Shown here: positions 50,162 to 58,092 of the stretch, piece after piece
Layout: every line of letters starts with the position of its first letter
Position numbering within the stretch: position 1 is the first letter of the stretch
Virus record (IMG/VR): IMGVR_UViG_3300030328_003717
Span: 1-60,364 of that record
DNA: 60,364 nt
Direction: 5' to 3' (one strand)
DNA from: a virus
Made by a program: the position numbers and the translations under genes
Notes under the pieces: model-generated
Told to the model about the DNA's origin: nothing
The model's input: the letters and a program-made list of their open reading frames with translations, nothing else
The model's database searches: none

Positions 50162-53100
50162 ATGGCGACGACCCCCAAAGATACAAGCCTTTCTTCGGCT
50201 TTTCGATACGCAATAGATCAACCCCTGGAGAACATGGCAACCACTTTTCAAGCCCTTGGTATGAAGGATTGGGAAAAGTTTATGCGTGACATTGTTGAAG
50301 AACCTGAAAACTATGAAGCTGCGGCCGGAGAGTTTATCAATGCCCAGGGCGAAGGGTTTAATTGGGAGTATTTTCCAAGAGCTATATTTGAACAAGCGGG
50401 ACAAATCGCTGGAAGTTTAGCGACCAGAGCCGGTGGTGCGGCAATTGGTGCCACAGCGGGGCCTGTCAGCATGGCGGTTGGGGCTTTGTTGGGACCTGCT
50501 TTGTTTGAAGCGGTGCAGATTGCTGGACCTGTTGCATTGGAAAGGGCAAAAAACGAAGGTAGAGAAGAGCCGAATTGGGAAGATTGGACAGGCGCGCTGG
50601 GCACAGCGGCAGCCAGTGGTGTGTTAAACGCGGTTGGTATTAAAAACGTTGGGGTTCTAAACAGCATTGGTAAAGGCACTCTTAAACAAGCGGGGAAACA
50701 AACAGTTAAAGCCGGTGTTGCTGAAGGATCGACTGAAGGGCTGCAAGGAGCAACGGAACAAATTGGCGGTTCAGCGCTCACGGCCCAGGGACTACAGTTT
50801 GATCCCAAAGCAGCCGTTGGTGAAGGTTTGTTGGGAGCCGGTGCTGGAACAGGCACACAGATTGGTACACAAACTGTAGGGCAAATTGCTCCTCCAACTC
50901 AAGATGGAACGCTGGGCGCTAATCTTTTTACAAAACTTTTTGGAAAGAAAAAAGACACACAAGAAGTTGTTGAAGAGGTTGTTGAAGAAACTCCCGTTGT
51001 ATCACAAGACGAAGAAAGACAAGCTAGAATAGAACAAGCTCAAATTAATGCGAGAGTTACAGCAGAGTCTTTGTACCCAAATTTAATAAAAGCGTATGAG
51101 CCTTCTGAAATAGATTTTTTAGAAATAGGGGCTACGCAAATGTCCAATGGAAACGTTGATGCACAAAGCTTTGACGAAATTTTTCCTAAAATACTTTCTA
51201 CAGCGGAACAGTTTGGCATAAAAGAAGAGGATGTTGTTCCTTTCGTTAAAAGAATAATGGGTAAAGTCTCAACAGACGACGCTTATCTTATAGTACCAGA
51301 ATACACAGACGATGAGCGTTTGGTTGGACTGGATGAAAACGCAATTTTAGATTTTGTTGCAGAATCAGCTAAAGGTTATTACGACGAAGTGAAGTCTTCA
51401 AGACCTGAAATGTACCTTAATAAGCCAAAAATTAAAGGAAAAGACATTTACAACAAACCTCCTTTGTTAAAGGTTGAAGGAATATCCCAAGACATACACC
51501 AGTTTGATCCTGATTTTCCTAGAGGCGCCACCCCTCCGCTTGGAATGGTAAAGCCAAGGTTTAGCGAAGAACAATCGGACATTTTATTGAACTCAAAACA
51601 AGGTATGGTTGAGCCAACTTTGTTTTCATACAGTAAATTTTTGTCTCCAGAAAATCCTTTGTTAGCCAATTTTCCTAAAAAAGGAGTGCCAGCCGACGAA
51701 GCGTTAAAGCTTTTAAACATTGAACTTGCACCAGGAGAAGGTAAAAAATCTCACGGTATGTTTAAACCAGCAAAAAATAAAAATTCTTTGTTTGCTACGA
51801 GAGCCATAGAAGGAAAGATAGCTGATTTTCTTTTAAACAAAGGAAAAGAAACAGTTACCAAACAAGATATTATAGATAGATATGTAAACCACTTGTCTGC
51901 GTTTAACGGTATTTTGTTGTCGGATGCTGGTAGGACGGTTGACAGAGACGACTACACTTCTTTTGCTATTCCAAACTTAGATGAAAGGTTTGATAGAGAC
52001 ACTTATTTTGGAAACAGGTATTTGGAAATTGTTAAAGAGGAGTTAGAAAAAGTTGATGCACCTAGAACACTTATAGATACTTTAAATGAAGACCCAGACG
52101 ATGTTGAAACCAGAATACTGGAATTTCCTGCTCAACAAGATATGGAAATGCAAAACAAGTTAGATGATGCAAAAGAAAAAGCCGACGAAAGAATGGCTGG
52201 AATAGTTTCTCTCAATTCCATGTTCTTTCCTTCTGAACAATCGAAAGGAAGACCGATTGAGCCTTATACACCAAAACACGGCGCAAGTATGCAAACATTT
52301 AGCGAGTTTCAAGGAAACGGTACACCTGAACTAAGAAGATTGGGCGAAGACATAGAGGTTGTTTTAAACTATGATGCGGAACTTGATCCAGAAGGAGAAG
52401 CCAGCTTGTCTCAGCTTCCTCCTGACATAGATTTAACCGCTCCTATGAACCAACAGCTTAGAAGAATTGCTACTTACCAAGAAGAAATAAAACGACGCGA
52501 TCCTGATTACTATTCTTTTAAAGACAGCACGCACCATTGGACTGGAGATGGGACATTGGCGTGGATGCGTGGCGGTATGTTTAGCCATGGGCCAGATGGT
52601 AAATACAAAAACACCAAAGGCGTAAACATGACCGAAGTACAGTCGGGAGCGCATGGTTGGGTGCAAAGCACAAGGCCTTCGTACAGCGACTTTATTTACA
52701 AAAGCAAGGCTGGTGGAACCAAACTTACGAGAAAAGAGTTTGACAAACTAGAAAACGGTTACATGTTTGACAGAGCTATTGATCAACTTCAAGCTGTTGC
52801 GTTTCCAAGCGCTCCTGGAGCGGCTTTATTTTCTTTGTTGCCAGACTTTAATAGAAACGTGTTTTTAAAACCAAGCGCAGTGCGTGATCTCAATGTTGGT
52901 CCTTCTGCGTATGTTTCGGTTCTTAAAGAGATTCTTCCTAGTAATATTTATACGAATTTAAAAAACTCAGGTGAGTTGCGTGAAAATATGAAAAAAGCTA
53001 GTGACATGTATGCAGACTATGGCAGAAGTATAGCAGAAGCCGAATTTACACGTTCCCGAACACCAGCTTTAGGTACTACCACCATAGGTGGAATGTTAAG

Positions 53101-53902
53101 ACAAACATTGGGAGTGGTTCCAACCAAAGAACAGGTCGACACTTTGACTGAAGATTGGATTGGAGACGGAAACTTTACATACAAACCTGGTTCTCTTTTA
53201 AAACTTGGTTTAATGAGCCGTGATGATATTGGAGATCCAGAAATCGGTGATTTGGGGCAAAGAATACAAACAAGGTTGAATAAAATTCAAGACACTGCCG
53301 CAGAATGGAACAAAAAAGATGTTGCTGCGTTGTACAAACCGTATTTTGAAGAGGCCATGGTACACAGCCCAGCGCTTTTTGAGTTATATAAAAGAGCGTC
53401 TGATGAGAGTAACCTACCAAATTTAAACGAGTTTGCTGACCTTAAATTAATGGAGTCTCAAGCCACGGCGACGGGTCGTGGTGTAACTCCTGATATGCCT
53501 TTAAAGAAAGACTGGCCTAGGGCTATGGTTCAACTTACGATTGTGAAAAGTCTCATGCACGATCCCAATGTGACTCACCTTTATATTCCTACTGCAAGTA
53601 AGGGAGGCGGTCCAACAAGTCCTTACTTAGACGCTTTTAATGAAGCAGAACAAATATCTGAACAGTTTGATTTGGATTTTAAAAAGATATTTGATTTTAT
53701 AGGAGAGGTGAAAGATCCAGAAACAGGACGGACAGTGGAAAAACCCGTAGATGTTTTTGCATTGGAAATCGCACCGCTTCGAGAAATGCTTATCGAAGGT
53801 GGTGGATTTGAAGGTAAGATGCAGAAAGGCGGTTTGGTCAAAGGCTCTTCACCTGTGCATGAAGTTCTAAACCTAGGCGATTACGGACGTAGGTTTATTT
53901 AA
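50162..53902 (+). CDS. Second giant polyvalent/ejection-like protein (1246 aa)
   Basis: ATG 50162 is chosen; GTG 50147 is an alternative. The N-terminal region (about 80-240) is Gly/Ala-rich and hydrophobic (GSLATRAGGAAIGATAGPVSMAVGALLG) and resembles residues 125-260 of the protein at 34978. Long charged helical parts follow, including THHWTGDGTLAWMRGG and a C-terminal KGGLVKGSSPVHEVLNLGDYGRR. Such proteins may be packaged and ejected. It is outside the virion operon. Confidence 0.6.
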   Translation: MATTPKDTSLSSAFRYAIDQPLENMATTFQALGMKDWEKFMRDIVEEPENYEAAAGEFINAQGEGFNWEYFPRAIFEQAGQIAGSLATRAGGAAIGATAGPVSMAVGALLGPALFEAVQIAGPVALERAKNEGREEPNWEDWTGALGTAAASGVLNAVGIKNVGVLNSIGKGTLKQAGKQTVKAGVAEGSTEGLQGATEQIGGSALTAQGLQFDPKAAVGEGLLGAGAGTGTQIGTQTVGQIAPPTQDGTLGANLFTKLFGKKKDTQEVVEEVVEETPVVSQDEERQARIEQAQINARVTAESLYPNLIKAYEPSEIDFLEIGATQMSNGNVDAQSFDEIFPKILSTAEQFGIKEEDVVPFVKRIMGKVSTDDAYLIVPEYTDDERLVGLDENAILDFVAESAKGYYDEVKSSRPEMYLNKPKIKGKDIYNKPPLLKVEGISQDIHQFDPDFPRGATPPLGMVKPRFSEEQSDILLNSKQGMVEPTLFSYSKFLSPENPLLANFPKKGVPADEALKLLNIELAPGEGKKSHGMFKPAKNKNSLFATRAIEGKIADFLLNKGKETVTKQDIIDRYVNHLSAFNGILLSDAGRTVDRDDYTSFAIPNLDERFDRDTYFGNRYLEIVKEELEKVDAPRTLIDTLNEDPDDVETRILEFPAQQDMEMQNKLDDAKEKADERMAGIVSLNSMFFPSEQSKGRPIEPYTPKHGASMQTFSEFQGNGTPELRRLGEDIEVVLNYDAELDPEGEASLSQLPPDIDLTAPMNQQLRRIATYQEEIKRRDPDYYSFKDSTHHWTGDGTLAWMRGGMFSHGPDGKYKNTKGVNMTEVQSGAHGWVQSTRPSYSDFIYKSKAGGTKLTRKEFDKLENGYMFDRAIDQLQAVAFPSAPGAALFSLLPDFNRNVFLKPSAVRDLNVGPSAYVSVLKEILPSNIYTNLKNSGELRENMKKASDMYADYGRSIAEAEFTRSRTPALGTTTIGGMLRQTLGVVPTKEQVDTLTEDWIGDGNFTYKPGSLLKLGLMSRDDIGDPEIGDLGQRIQTRLNKIQDTAAEWNKKDVAALYKPYFEEAMVHSPALFELYKRASDESNLPNLNEFADLKLMESQATATGRGVTPDMPLKKDWPRAMVQLTIVKSLMHDPNVTHLYIPTASKGGGPTSPYLDAFNEAEQISEQFDLDFKKIFDFIGEVKDPETGRTVEKPVDVFALEIAPLREMLIEGGGFEGKMQKGGLVKGSSPVHEVLNLGDYGRRFI

Positions 53903-54164
53903 AAAAGTCTTCGTCTTCTACAACAACGGCCCACTCACCACTAAAAGGTATAAACCCTAAACAACAAGGGATTTCTTGTTCCTCGTATATTTTGTATGCC
54001 GTTAAAGCAGACAATTGACTCTCAAAGAAATGAATTATGGGTGAATGCGTTGGCAGCTCTCCTCTGTATGTTTCTTTTGGGTCAAGAAAGTCTTTGGTGT
54101 ATTGCGCTGTTGTATGACTTAAAAAGTCTGCGTCTTCTTTTGTGTAATAAATTAATGTGTTCAT
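53895..54164 (-). CDS. Hypothetical protein (89 aa)
   Basis: ATG at 54164 with AGGAG 7 bases upstream. The product starts MNTLIYYTKEDADFLSHTT; no domain recognised. It overlaps the convergent giant gene by 8 bases. Its 155-base leader is heavily structured. Confidence 0.65.
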   Translation of the reverse strand: MNTLIYYTKEDADFLSHTTAQYTKDFLDPKETYRGELPTHSPIIHFFESQLSALTAYKIYEEQEIPCCLGFIPFSGEWAVVVEDEDFFK

Positions 54165-54191
54165 AGTATGCTCCTAAATATGTGTTTAAGT

Positions 54192-54307
54192 GGTGTGGCC
54201 TCATTGTTTACTAAAATCCACTTGGGAGAACTAAGCGCTAATCTTTAGTAAACTTTTTCCTACGAACTGAGACCACCTCTTATCCGTATAACTTAACGCG
54301 CTTAGTT
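54192..54307 (-). promoter_or_regulatory. Structured leader with interleaved inverted repeats
   Basis: GTTTACTAAA (54206-54215) pairs with TTTAGTAAAC (54244-54253). AACTAAGCGC (54229-54238) pairs with GCGCTTAGTT (54298-54307). The arms are interleaved, so both together would make a pseudoknot. A third stem, GTGG-CTCA (54195-54203) with TGAG-CCAC (54268-54276), encloses the first. No gene is seen in 54165-54319. Its place before the leftward gene at 54164 suggests a regulatory RNA leader. Confidence 0.6.
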
Positions 54308-54319
54308 ATAGTTAATTGA

Positions 54320-54472
54320 CTAAGTATATAAAATTAGTCCCATACATACAAGTATAATTGTGGATAAAAATACGTCGAGTAGGAATTGTACAATTTGACG
54401 TTCGTTGAGTTTTTTAGGGACGAAGGACCAAGGACTTTTGGTCATTTCCCACAGTTTTCTTACTGTTTCCAT
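54320..54472 (-). CDS. Small membrane protein (50 aa)
   Basis: ATG at 54472 with GGAG 8 bases upstream. The basic N-terminal half (KSPWSFVPKKLNERQ) is followed by one membrane helix (FLLDVFLSTIILVCMGLILY) at the C-terminus. Function unknown. Confidence 0.6.
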   Translation of the reverse strand: METVRKLWEMTKSPWSFVPKKLNERQIVQFLLDVFLSTIILVCMGLILYT

Positions 54473-54534
54473 GTGGTGCACTCCAATTTATAGGCATAAA
54501 GGTTTAATTTCTAGGGGTTTTGTGTTGATTTATC

Positions 54535-54808
54535 CACCGCACCTCAAAAAAACGTAGAAGTTCACTAAAAGTTAGGTAAAAATCGAGGTATGGTACGCCC
54601 GAAACCCTTTAAAATCAAGGGGTCTTGTTTTCCTATATAGACAACTACAACCTAACCTGAACTTCTGTTTTTGAGATTTTACAAAAGACTAATCAGAATT
54701 TTTTTTCAAAAAGTGAGGTGCGGAGGTGCGTTTTGGACGAAAGCCTTTGTTTATAGGGGTTTTCACCTAACCTGAGTGAGGTGCGGTGGAGGTGCGGTGG
54801 GTGCGGTG
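54535..54808. repeat. Iteron-like repeats, candidate pac site or origin
   Basis: GAGGTGCGGTG occurs exactly at 54778-54788 and 54789-54799, with near copies at 54715-54723, 54723-54730 and 54799-54808, and as its exact reverse complement at 54535-54545. CCTAACCTGA is repeated at 54651-54660 and 54766-54775. The stretch 54473-54851 has no gene. It lies immediately before terS. Confidence 0.75.
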
Positions 54809-54815
54809 AAATATC

Positions 54816-54845
54816 TTTACTTATTTTTACTTTGATGGGTATAAT
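54816..54845 (+). promoter_or_regulatory. terS promoter, apparently giving a leaderless mRNA
   Basis: TTTACT (54816-54821), 18 bases, perfect TATAAT (54840-54845). The terS ATG begins 7 bases after the -10, where transcription itself should start, and there is no Shine-Dalgarno site. Confidence 0.55.
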
Positions 54846-54851
54846 TCAAAC

Positions 54852-55361
54852 ATGCCAAAAGGAACATCAGGAAACATAAAAGGCCGAAACGATAAACACT
54901 TGACCAACAAGCAAATCAAATTTGCGAAAGAGTTTGTTTACAACGACGGATCTAAAACACAAACCGAGTGCGCTATTGCAGCCGGGTATAGCAAAGAAAG
55001 TGCTCATGTCAGAGCATCAGAACTTCTAAACCCACAAAAATATCCTGTTGTAGTTAGGTATATAAGAGAACTCCAAGCTGAAGTAGATCGTAAATACGAA
55101 GTTACATTCGGTAGGCACGTTAGAAAATTAGCAGATATTCGAGATCAGGCCTTAGAAAAAGGTAATTTGACTGCTGCTGTGTCAGCTGAAGTGCAAAGAG
55201 GAAGAGCTGCGGGACTTTATGTTGAGCGTAAGGAGATCCGTACAGGCTCTTTGGATTCTTTATCTGAAACTGAAATCAAGAAAAGAATTAAGGACCTGTT
55301 GTCAGACTACAAGCCTCTCCTGGAAGCAGAAGAGGCTGTGTTTACTGAAGGTTCTGATTAG
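54852..55361 (+). CDS. terS: Terminase small subunit
   Basis: A 169-residue protein. Its N-terminal helix-turn-helix has the typical LTNKQIKFAKEFVYNDGS followed by AIAAGYSKESAHVRASELLN, the Terminase_2-type pattern. A central helical region for oligomer formation and an acidic C-terminus follow. It recognises the packaging site and stimulates TerL. The gene is remote from terL and stands beside the repeat cluster at 54535-54808. Its 3' end overlaps a small convergent gene by 20 bases. Confidence 0.85.
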   Translation: MPKGTSGNIKGRNDKHLTNKQIKFAKEFVYNDGSKTQTECAIAAGYSKESAHVRASELLNPQKYPVVVRYIRELQAEVDRKYEVTFGRHVRKLADIRDQALEKGNLTAAVSAEVQRGRAAGLYVERKEIRTGSLDSLSETEIKKRIKDLLSDYKPLLEAEEAVFTEGSD

Positions 55362-55500
55362 TCCTGTTTAATAGTCTTATGGCTCTTTTCGCTAGCTTGT
55401 GTGCTTCTTTCTCAACTTGAGTACAAAGCCTAACTTTTTGTCCATTAGAACTAATTAACAAGTATTCATCAGGTTTCTTTATCAGTCGGTAATCCTGCAT
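55342..55500 (-). CDS. Small basic protein (52 aa)
   Basis: ATG at 55500 inside the end of the upstream gene, with AAGGTG 6 bases before it. A helical Lys/Arg-rich C-terminus (VEKEAHKLAKRAIRLLNR). It overlaps the 3' end of terS. It is the last gene of the leftward operon. Confidence 0.5.
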   Translation of the reverse strand: MQDYRLIKKPDEYLLISSNGQKVRLCTQVEKEAHKLAKRAIRLLNRTNQNLQ

Positions 55501-55726
55501 CGTTTTCACCTTGTTTTTCTATATGAAGCCTCAACCTTGCTAAGTACCATTGAGCCTTCTTTAAATCTTCTATACCATTTTTATGCTCATAACGCCATAA
55601 ATATTTGATAATATTTCCTTTTAAATAAGCTCGAAACCCTTCTGATGTCATACTTGATTCGATAGCTATAATGCACTCTACCCCTCCTTGGTTGTAATGA
55701 GGAGGTTTGTTTACCATGTCAGTCAT
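55469..55726 (-). CDS. DUF3310-family protein (85 aa)
   Basis: NKPPHYNQGGVECIIAIESSM and LKGNIIKYLWRYEHKNGIEDLKKAQWYLARL are the DUF3310 signature (small phage proteins, sometimes labelled nucleotide kinase-like without firm proof). Full length for the family. Confidence 0.85.
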   Translation of the reverse strand: MTDMVNKPPHYNQGGVECIIAIESSMTSEGFRAYLKGNIIKYLWRYEHKNGIEDLKKAQWYLARLRLHIEKQGENDAGLPTDKET

Positions 55727-55727
55727 T

Positions 55728-55934
55728 TTAAGATTCGCCGTAAAATTTTTCTCTTAACCATTCGGGATATTTCCTGTAGTAATCAAATACGTTTTGATAC
55801 TCTCTTTGTCCATGCTCTCTTCTTTCTCGACAATTGCTGTCGTACATTTGCTGAACAAAATAATAAAACTTAGGATCTTTTTGAAGGTCCTCAGTCATTT
55901 CTTCCCATTCGTTTTTTCGCCATATTTTTGTCAT
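55728..55934 (-). CDS. Hypothetical protein (68 aa)
   Basis: An aromatic-rich, charged protein (NVFDYYRKYPEWLREKFYGES). It starts in ATGA overlap with the small gene upstream. Function unknown. Confidence 0.6.
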   Translation of the reverse strand: MTKIWRKNEWEEMTEDLQKDPKFYYFVQQMYDSNCRERREHGQREYQNVFDYYRKYPEWLREKFYGES

Positions 55935-56044
55935 TTTTTCTTTGGTAGGGTTTGTATAGGCCCGTTTTTAATTCTATTGATTTTTTGTTTAATCCAATCA
56001 AACAAATTAAAAATAGGGTCTAGGATTTTAGTTATTAGTTTCAT
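55931..56044 (-). CDS. Small amphipathic/membrane-associated peptide (37 aa)
   Basis: ATG at 56044 overlaps the upstream TGA, and its own TGA overlaps the next ATG, so coupled translation is likely. Sequence MKLITKILDPIFNLFDWIKQ then a basic tail. No ribosome site of its own. Confidence 0.45.
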   Translation of the reverse strand: MKLITKILDPIFNLFDWIKQKINRIKNGPIQTLPKKK

Positions 56045-56244
56045 GTTGGTGTTGCGTCTATCCAACCAGGTTCGTTGCAAGTGCCACAACACTCAGGTGT
56101 GCCACAATTTTCGTGTATTTCTCTTTGCTTCCAATACATCTTTCTAATGTATTTGCCTAAAGCAGCATCATTAGGATATTCCACAACCAACTGGTTAAGT
56201 TCTTTTAACCCTAAGAACTGATGTTCTTTGTTTTTAACTTTCAT
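56041..56244 (-). CDS. Small Cys-rich protein (67 aa)
   Basis: The start is set at 56244 (MKVKNKEHQF), overlapping the upstream gene by 11 bases; a longer version would overlap it by over 100 bases. The C-terminus CGTPECCGTCNEPGW has four Cys that may bind zinc. Function unknown. Confidence 0.55.
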   Translation of the reverse strand: MKVKNKEHQFLGLKELNQLVVEYPNDAALGKYIRKMYWKQREIHENCGTPECCGTCNEPGWIDATPT

Positions 56245-56533
56245 AATCAAAACCATAAAATTTTCTGGGACCATCTGGCATTTTATCATAATCTTCTTTA
56301 GACATTCTTTTGCCCTCATAAAAATGAATTTTGGTCCACTCACCATTTTCTATAATTCTCTTGGTTGTGTTCCGCACACTTCCGTTAGACTCAAACAACT
56401 CCTCAACAAAGTTTAAAACAATGTCGTTTAATTCTTTCCTGGTCAAAAGTTTTTTGTTTGTAGTGTTGTTGTATTTTTGAGCTAGGTTCAAACGTTGGTC
56501 GTCCGATAGCTTTATTGAAATATTTGTTTTCAT
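56234..56533 (-). CDS. Hypothetical protein (99 aa)
   Basis: A basic N-terminal half (KLSDDQRLNLAQKYNNTTNKKLLTRKEL) that could be a small DNA-binding fold, and a Tyr/Asp-rich C-terminus. No family recognised. Confidence 0.6.
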   Translation of the reverse strand: MKTNISIKLSDDQRLNLAQKYNNTTNKKLLTRKELNDIVLNFVEELFESNGSVRNTTKRIIENGEWTKIHFYEGKRMSKEDYDKMPDGPRKFYGFDYES

Positions 56534-56534
56534 G

Positions 56535-56741
56535 TTATTTTCCCGTTAGATAAAAACCATAGCCTACGATTGAAACACACAAAAAAGATTGTGCAACGGC
56601 CGTGGTGTAGTTAAGTGAAAAAAGGTTATTAAAAGTTCCCAGTAAATATATAAAATACAAATCCTTCTTGATTGGCAAAGTAGATAAATCTAACCACACC
56701 AAACCAAGAACGATAAGTATTAAACCAAGTAACCTCAACAT
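56535..56741 (-). CDS. Small membrane protein, two helices (68 aa)
   Basis: Membrane segments LLGLILIVLGLVWLDL and FLCVSIVGYGFYL, with a possible third in between. Overlaps the upstream stop by one base. Function unknown. Confidence 0.6.
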   Translation of the reverse strand: MLRLLGLILIVLGLVWLDLSTLPIKKDLYFIYLLGTFNNLFSLNYTTAVAQSFLCVSIVGYGFYLTGK

Positions 56742-56962
56742 CAGTTTTGCGCCTTTTTATATATTACTTTTGCTCTGCTGATAAGAATTTGGCTGACCCT
56801 AGCATCTTCGCTAGGATCAATCCAAGTTATCTCGTTTGTTGTTGGGTCTTTTTCAAACAGCACTTTACCTCTGCCCCAACCCAACATAACAGCGCCTTTG
56901 TTTTCGTTGTCTTGTTCGTAGACAACTTCTTGACGAGTGCCTTGTTTGTAATAATTAGTCAT
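56741..56962 (-). CDS. Hypothetical protein (73 aa)
   Basis: Contains GWGRGKVLFEKDPTTNEITWIDP. No domain recognised. One-base overlaps with both neighbours place it firmly in the operon. Confidence 0.6.
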   Translation of the reverse strand: MTNYYKQGTRQEVVYEQDNENKGAVMLGWGRGKVLFEKDPTTNEITWIDPSEDARVSQILISRAKVIYKKAQN

Positions 56963-57291
56963 CAGACATTCCCTCTTATAAAAGCTACAGTTTTATAGTA
57001 AGCGGTCGTAAATATTGCCCTTAAAGTATGGCTATTCTCGTCATAACAAGAATGACAAAGCACATCGTAAGGGTGGCAATTTACATTTTCTTCCCAATCA
57101 TCTCCTTTACAACACACCTCTCCTTCCCAACTTTGTATGATGCCGCACTTATCGCAAGAAGTTAAACCTGTGTTTCCTTCATCAAGCCATTCTTTTTGTT
57201 CTTTGGTTAGTTTGTGATAATAGTTGTCGTATATGTCATTAAAACAAACCTCTTTTTCATAAAATAAATGCTCGTTGTATTTACTCATCAC
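56962..57291 (-). CDS. Cys-rich putative zinc protein (109 aa)
   Basis: CDKCG, VCCKGDDWEENVNCHPYDVLCHSC: two CxxC pairs with further Cys and His, probably binding one or two zinc ions. It starts MM at 57291 in overlap with the upstream stop. Function unknown. Confidence 0.65.
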   Translation of the reverse strand: MMSKYNEHLFYEKEVCFNDIYDNYYHKLTKEQKEWLDEGNTGLTSCDKCGIIQSWEGEVCCKGDDWEENVNCHPYDVLCHSCYDENSHTLRAIFTTAYYKTVAFIRGNV

Positions 57292-57926
57292 ACCACCTCC
57301 TCAAAAACCGCAACTTCTGAGTTCAAAAGCTCGTTGTCGTCTAGGTCTTGTGTTTTTCTTGGCATAACTCCAACAACCCCATTCGGTGTTTGAAAGATAT
57401 TAACTTTCTCTGCACTAGATCGAAGAAGCGTTACTGAGTCGTTTGATCCTTTTAATACAAAGTCCTTTAATAAAGCCAAGTATTTTGGATCAAAACTTAC
57501 ATTTTCTTGATGCTCAACTTCTTGCTTAAATATCTGTCGCCAGTCAGGATACATTCCATCAATAACAGTAACCAATCTTGAATTGAGCGCGTCGTCGTCT
57601 GTAATAGAAACAGCACCAGACCAACCTTCATCGGTCATATTTACTCTTCTTGGTTTCTTTTTAAGATCACCAAAAAAAGAATGTATTCTTGATGAGTTTT
57701 CTTGGTAGATGTCGAGTATCACACCTTCAAAATCTTCGTTTGGTATGGCTTCTTCATCTGTGTAACAACAAAGAATATGGCCGTTGGTGGCTACTATGTA
57801 AACACCTCCCTCTTCTCTGCGTTCAACAAACACGCTTCTTAAATAGAAACGTGAGTCTTTTGGTTTAGCTGCAAAAGCGCAGGCTCTGGCTAACATTTCG
57901 CCGTTTAAGTGTTTTACTTTATTCAT
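57288..57926 (-). CDS. Sliding-clamp-like (DnaN-related) protein (212 aa)
   Basis: RFYLRSVFVERREEGGVYIVATNGHILCCYTDE resembles the RYYLNGVLLE...VATDGHRLA core of bacterial beta clamps. VIDGMYPDWRQIFKQE matches the EGxFPDYxxVIP part. Only about two clamp domains fit in 212 residues, against three in DnaN. It may be a phage processivity factor for the PolA. It heads the leftward operon after a GGGAG site. Confidence 0.65.
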   Translation of the reverse strand: MNKVKHLNGEMLARACAFAAKPKDSRFYLRSVFVERREEGGVYIVATNGHILCCYTDEEAIPNEDFEGVILDIYQENSSRIHSFFGDLKKKPRRVNMTDEGWSGAVSITDDDALNSRLVTVIDGMYPDWRQIFKQEVEHQENVSFDPKYLALLKDFVLKGSNDSVTLLRSSAEKVNIFQTPNGVVGVMPRKTQDLDDNELLNSEVAVFEEVV

Positions 57927-57959
57927 AATTAACTCCCTTAGTTAAGTTTGTTTTTACAA

Positions 57960-58022
57960 GTAGTGCCAACCGAAGATGACACTACCCGTCGTTTATCCGT
58001 GTAGAAAATTATTTCTCTACAC
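57960..58022 (-). promoter_or_regulatory. Structured leader of the clamp operon
   Basis: GTGTAGA (57999-58005) pairs with TCTACAC (58016-58022), and GTAGTG (57960-57965) pairs with CACTAC (57980-57985). Between them on the leftward strand is ACGGATAA, a motif also present in the structured leader at 54280-54287. A cis-acting RNA is possible. Confidence 0.5.
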
Positions 58023-58029
58023 TACTCAA

Positions 58030-58049
58030 GTCTATCAAACCTATCTTAT
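58030..58049 (-). promoter_or_regulatory. Promoter or operator motif shared with 2041-2060
   Basis: GTCTATCAAACCTATCTTAT, 16 of 20 identical to 2041-2060. Leftward, TTGATA (58056-58051), 16 bases, TAGACT (58034-58029) is a plausible promoter for the clamp operon. Confidence 0.45.
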
Positions 58050-58092
58050 ATATCAAGTTCTTTTTTGTTTATTCTGATACACTCGACTTACT

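Noticed and set aside
54359-54367. Third perfect DnaA box TGTGGATAA
   Set aside because: It lies inside the coding sequence of the small leftward membrane protein (54320-54472) and is isolated; probably chance.
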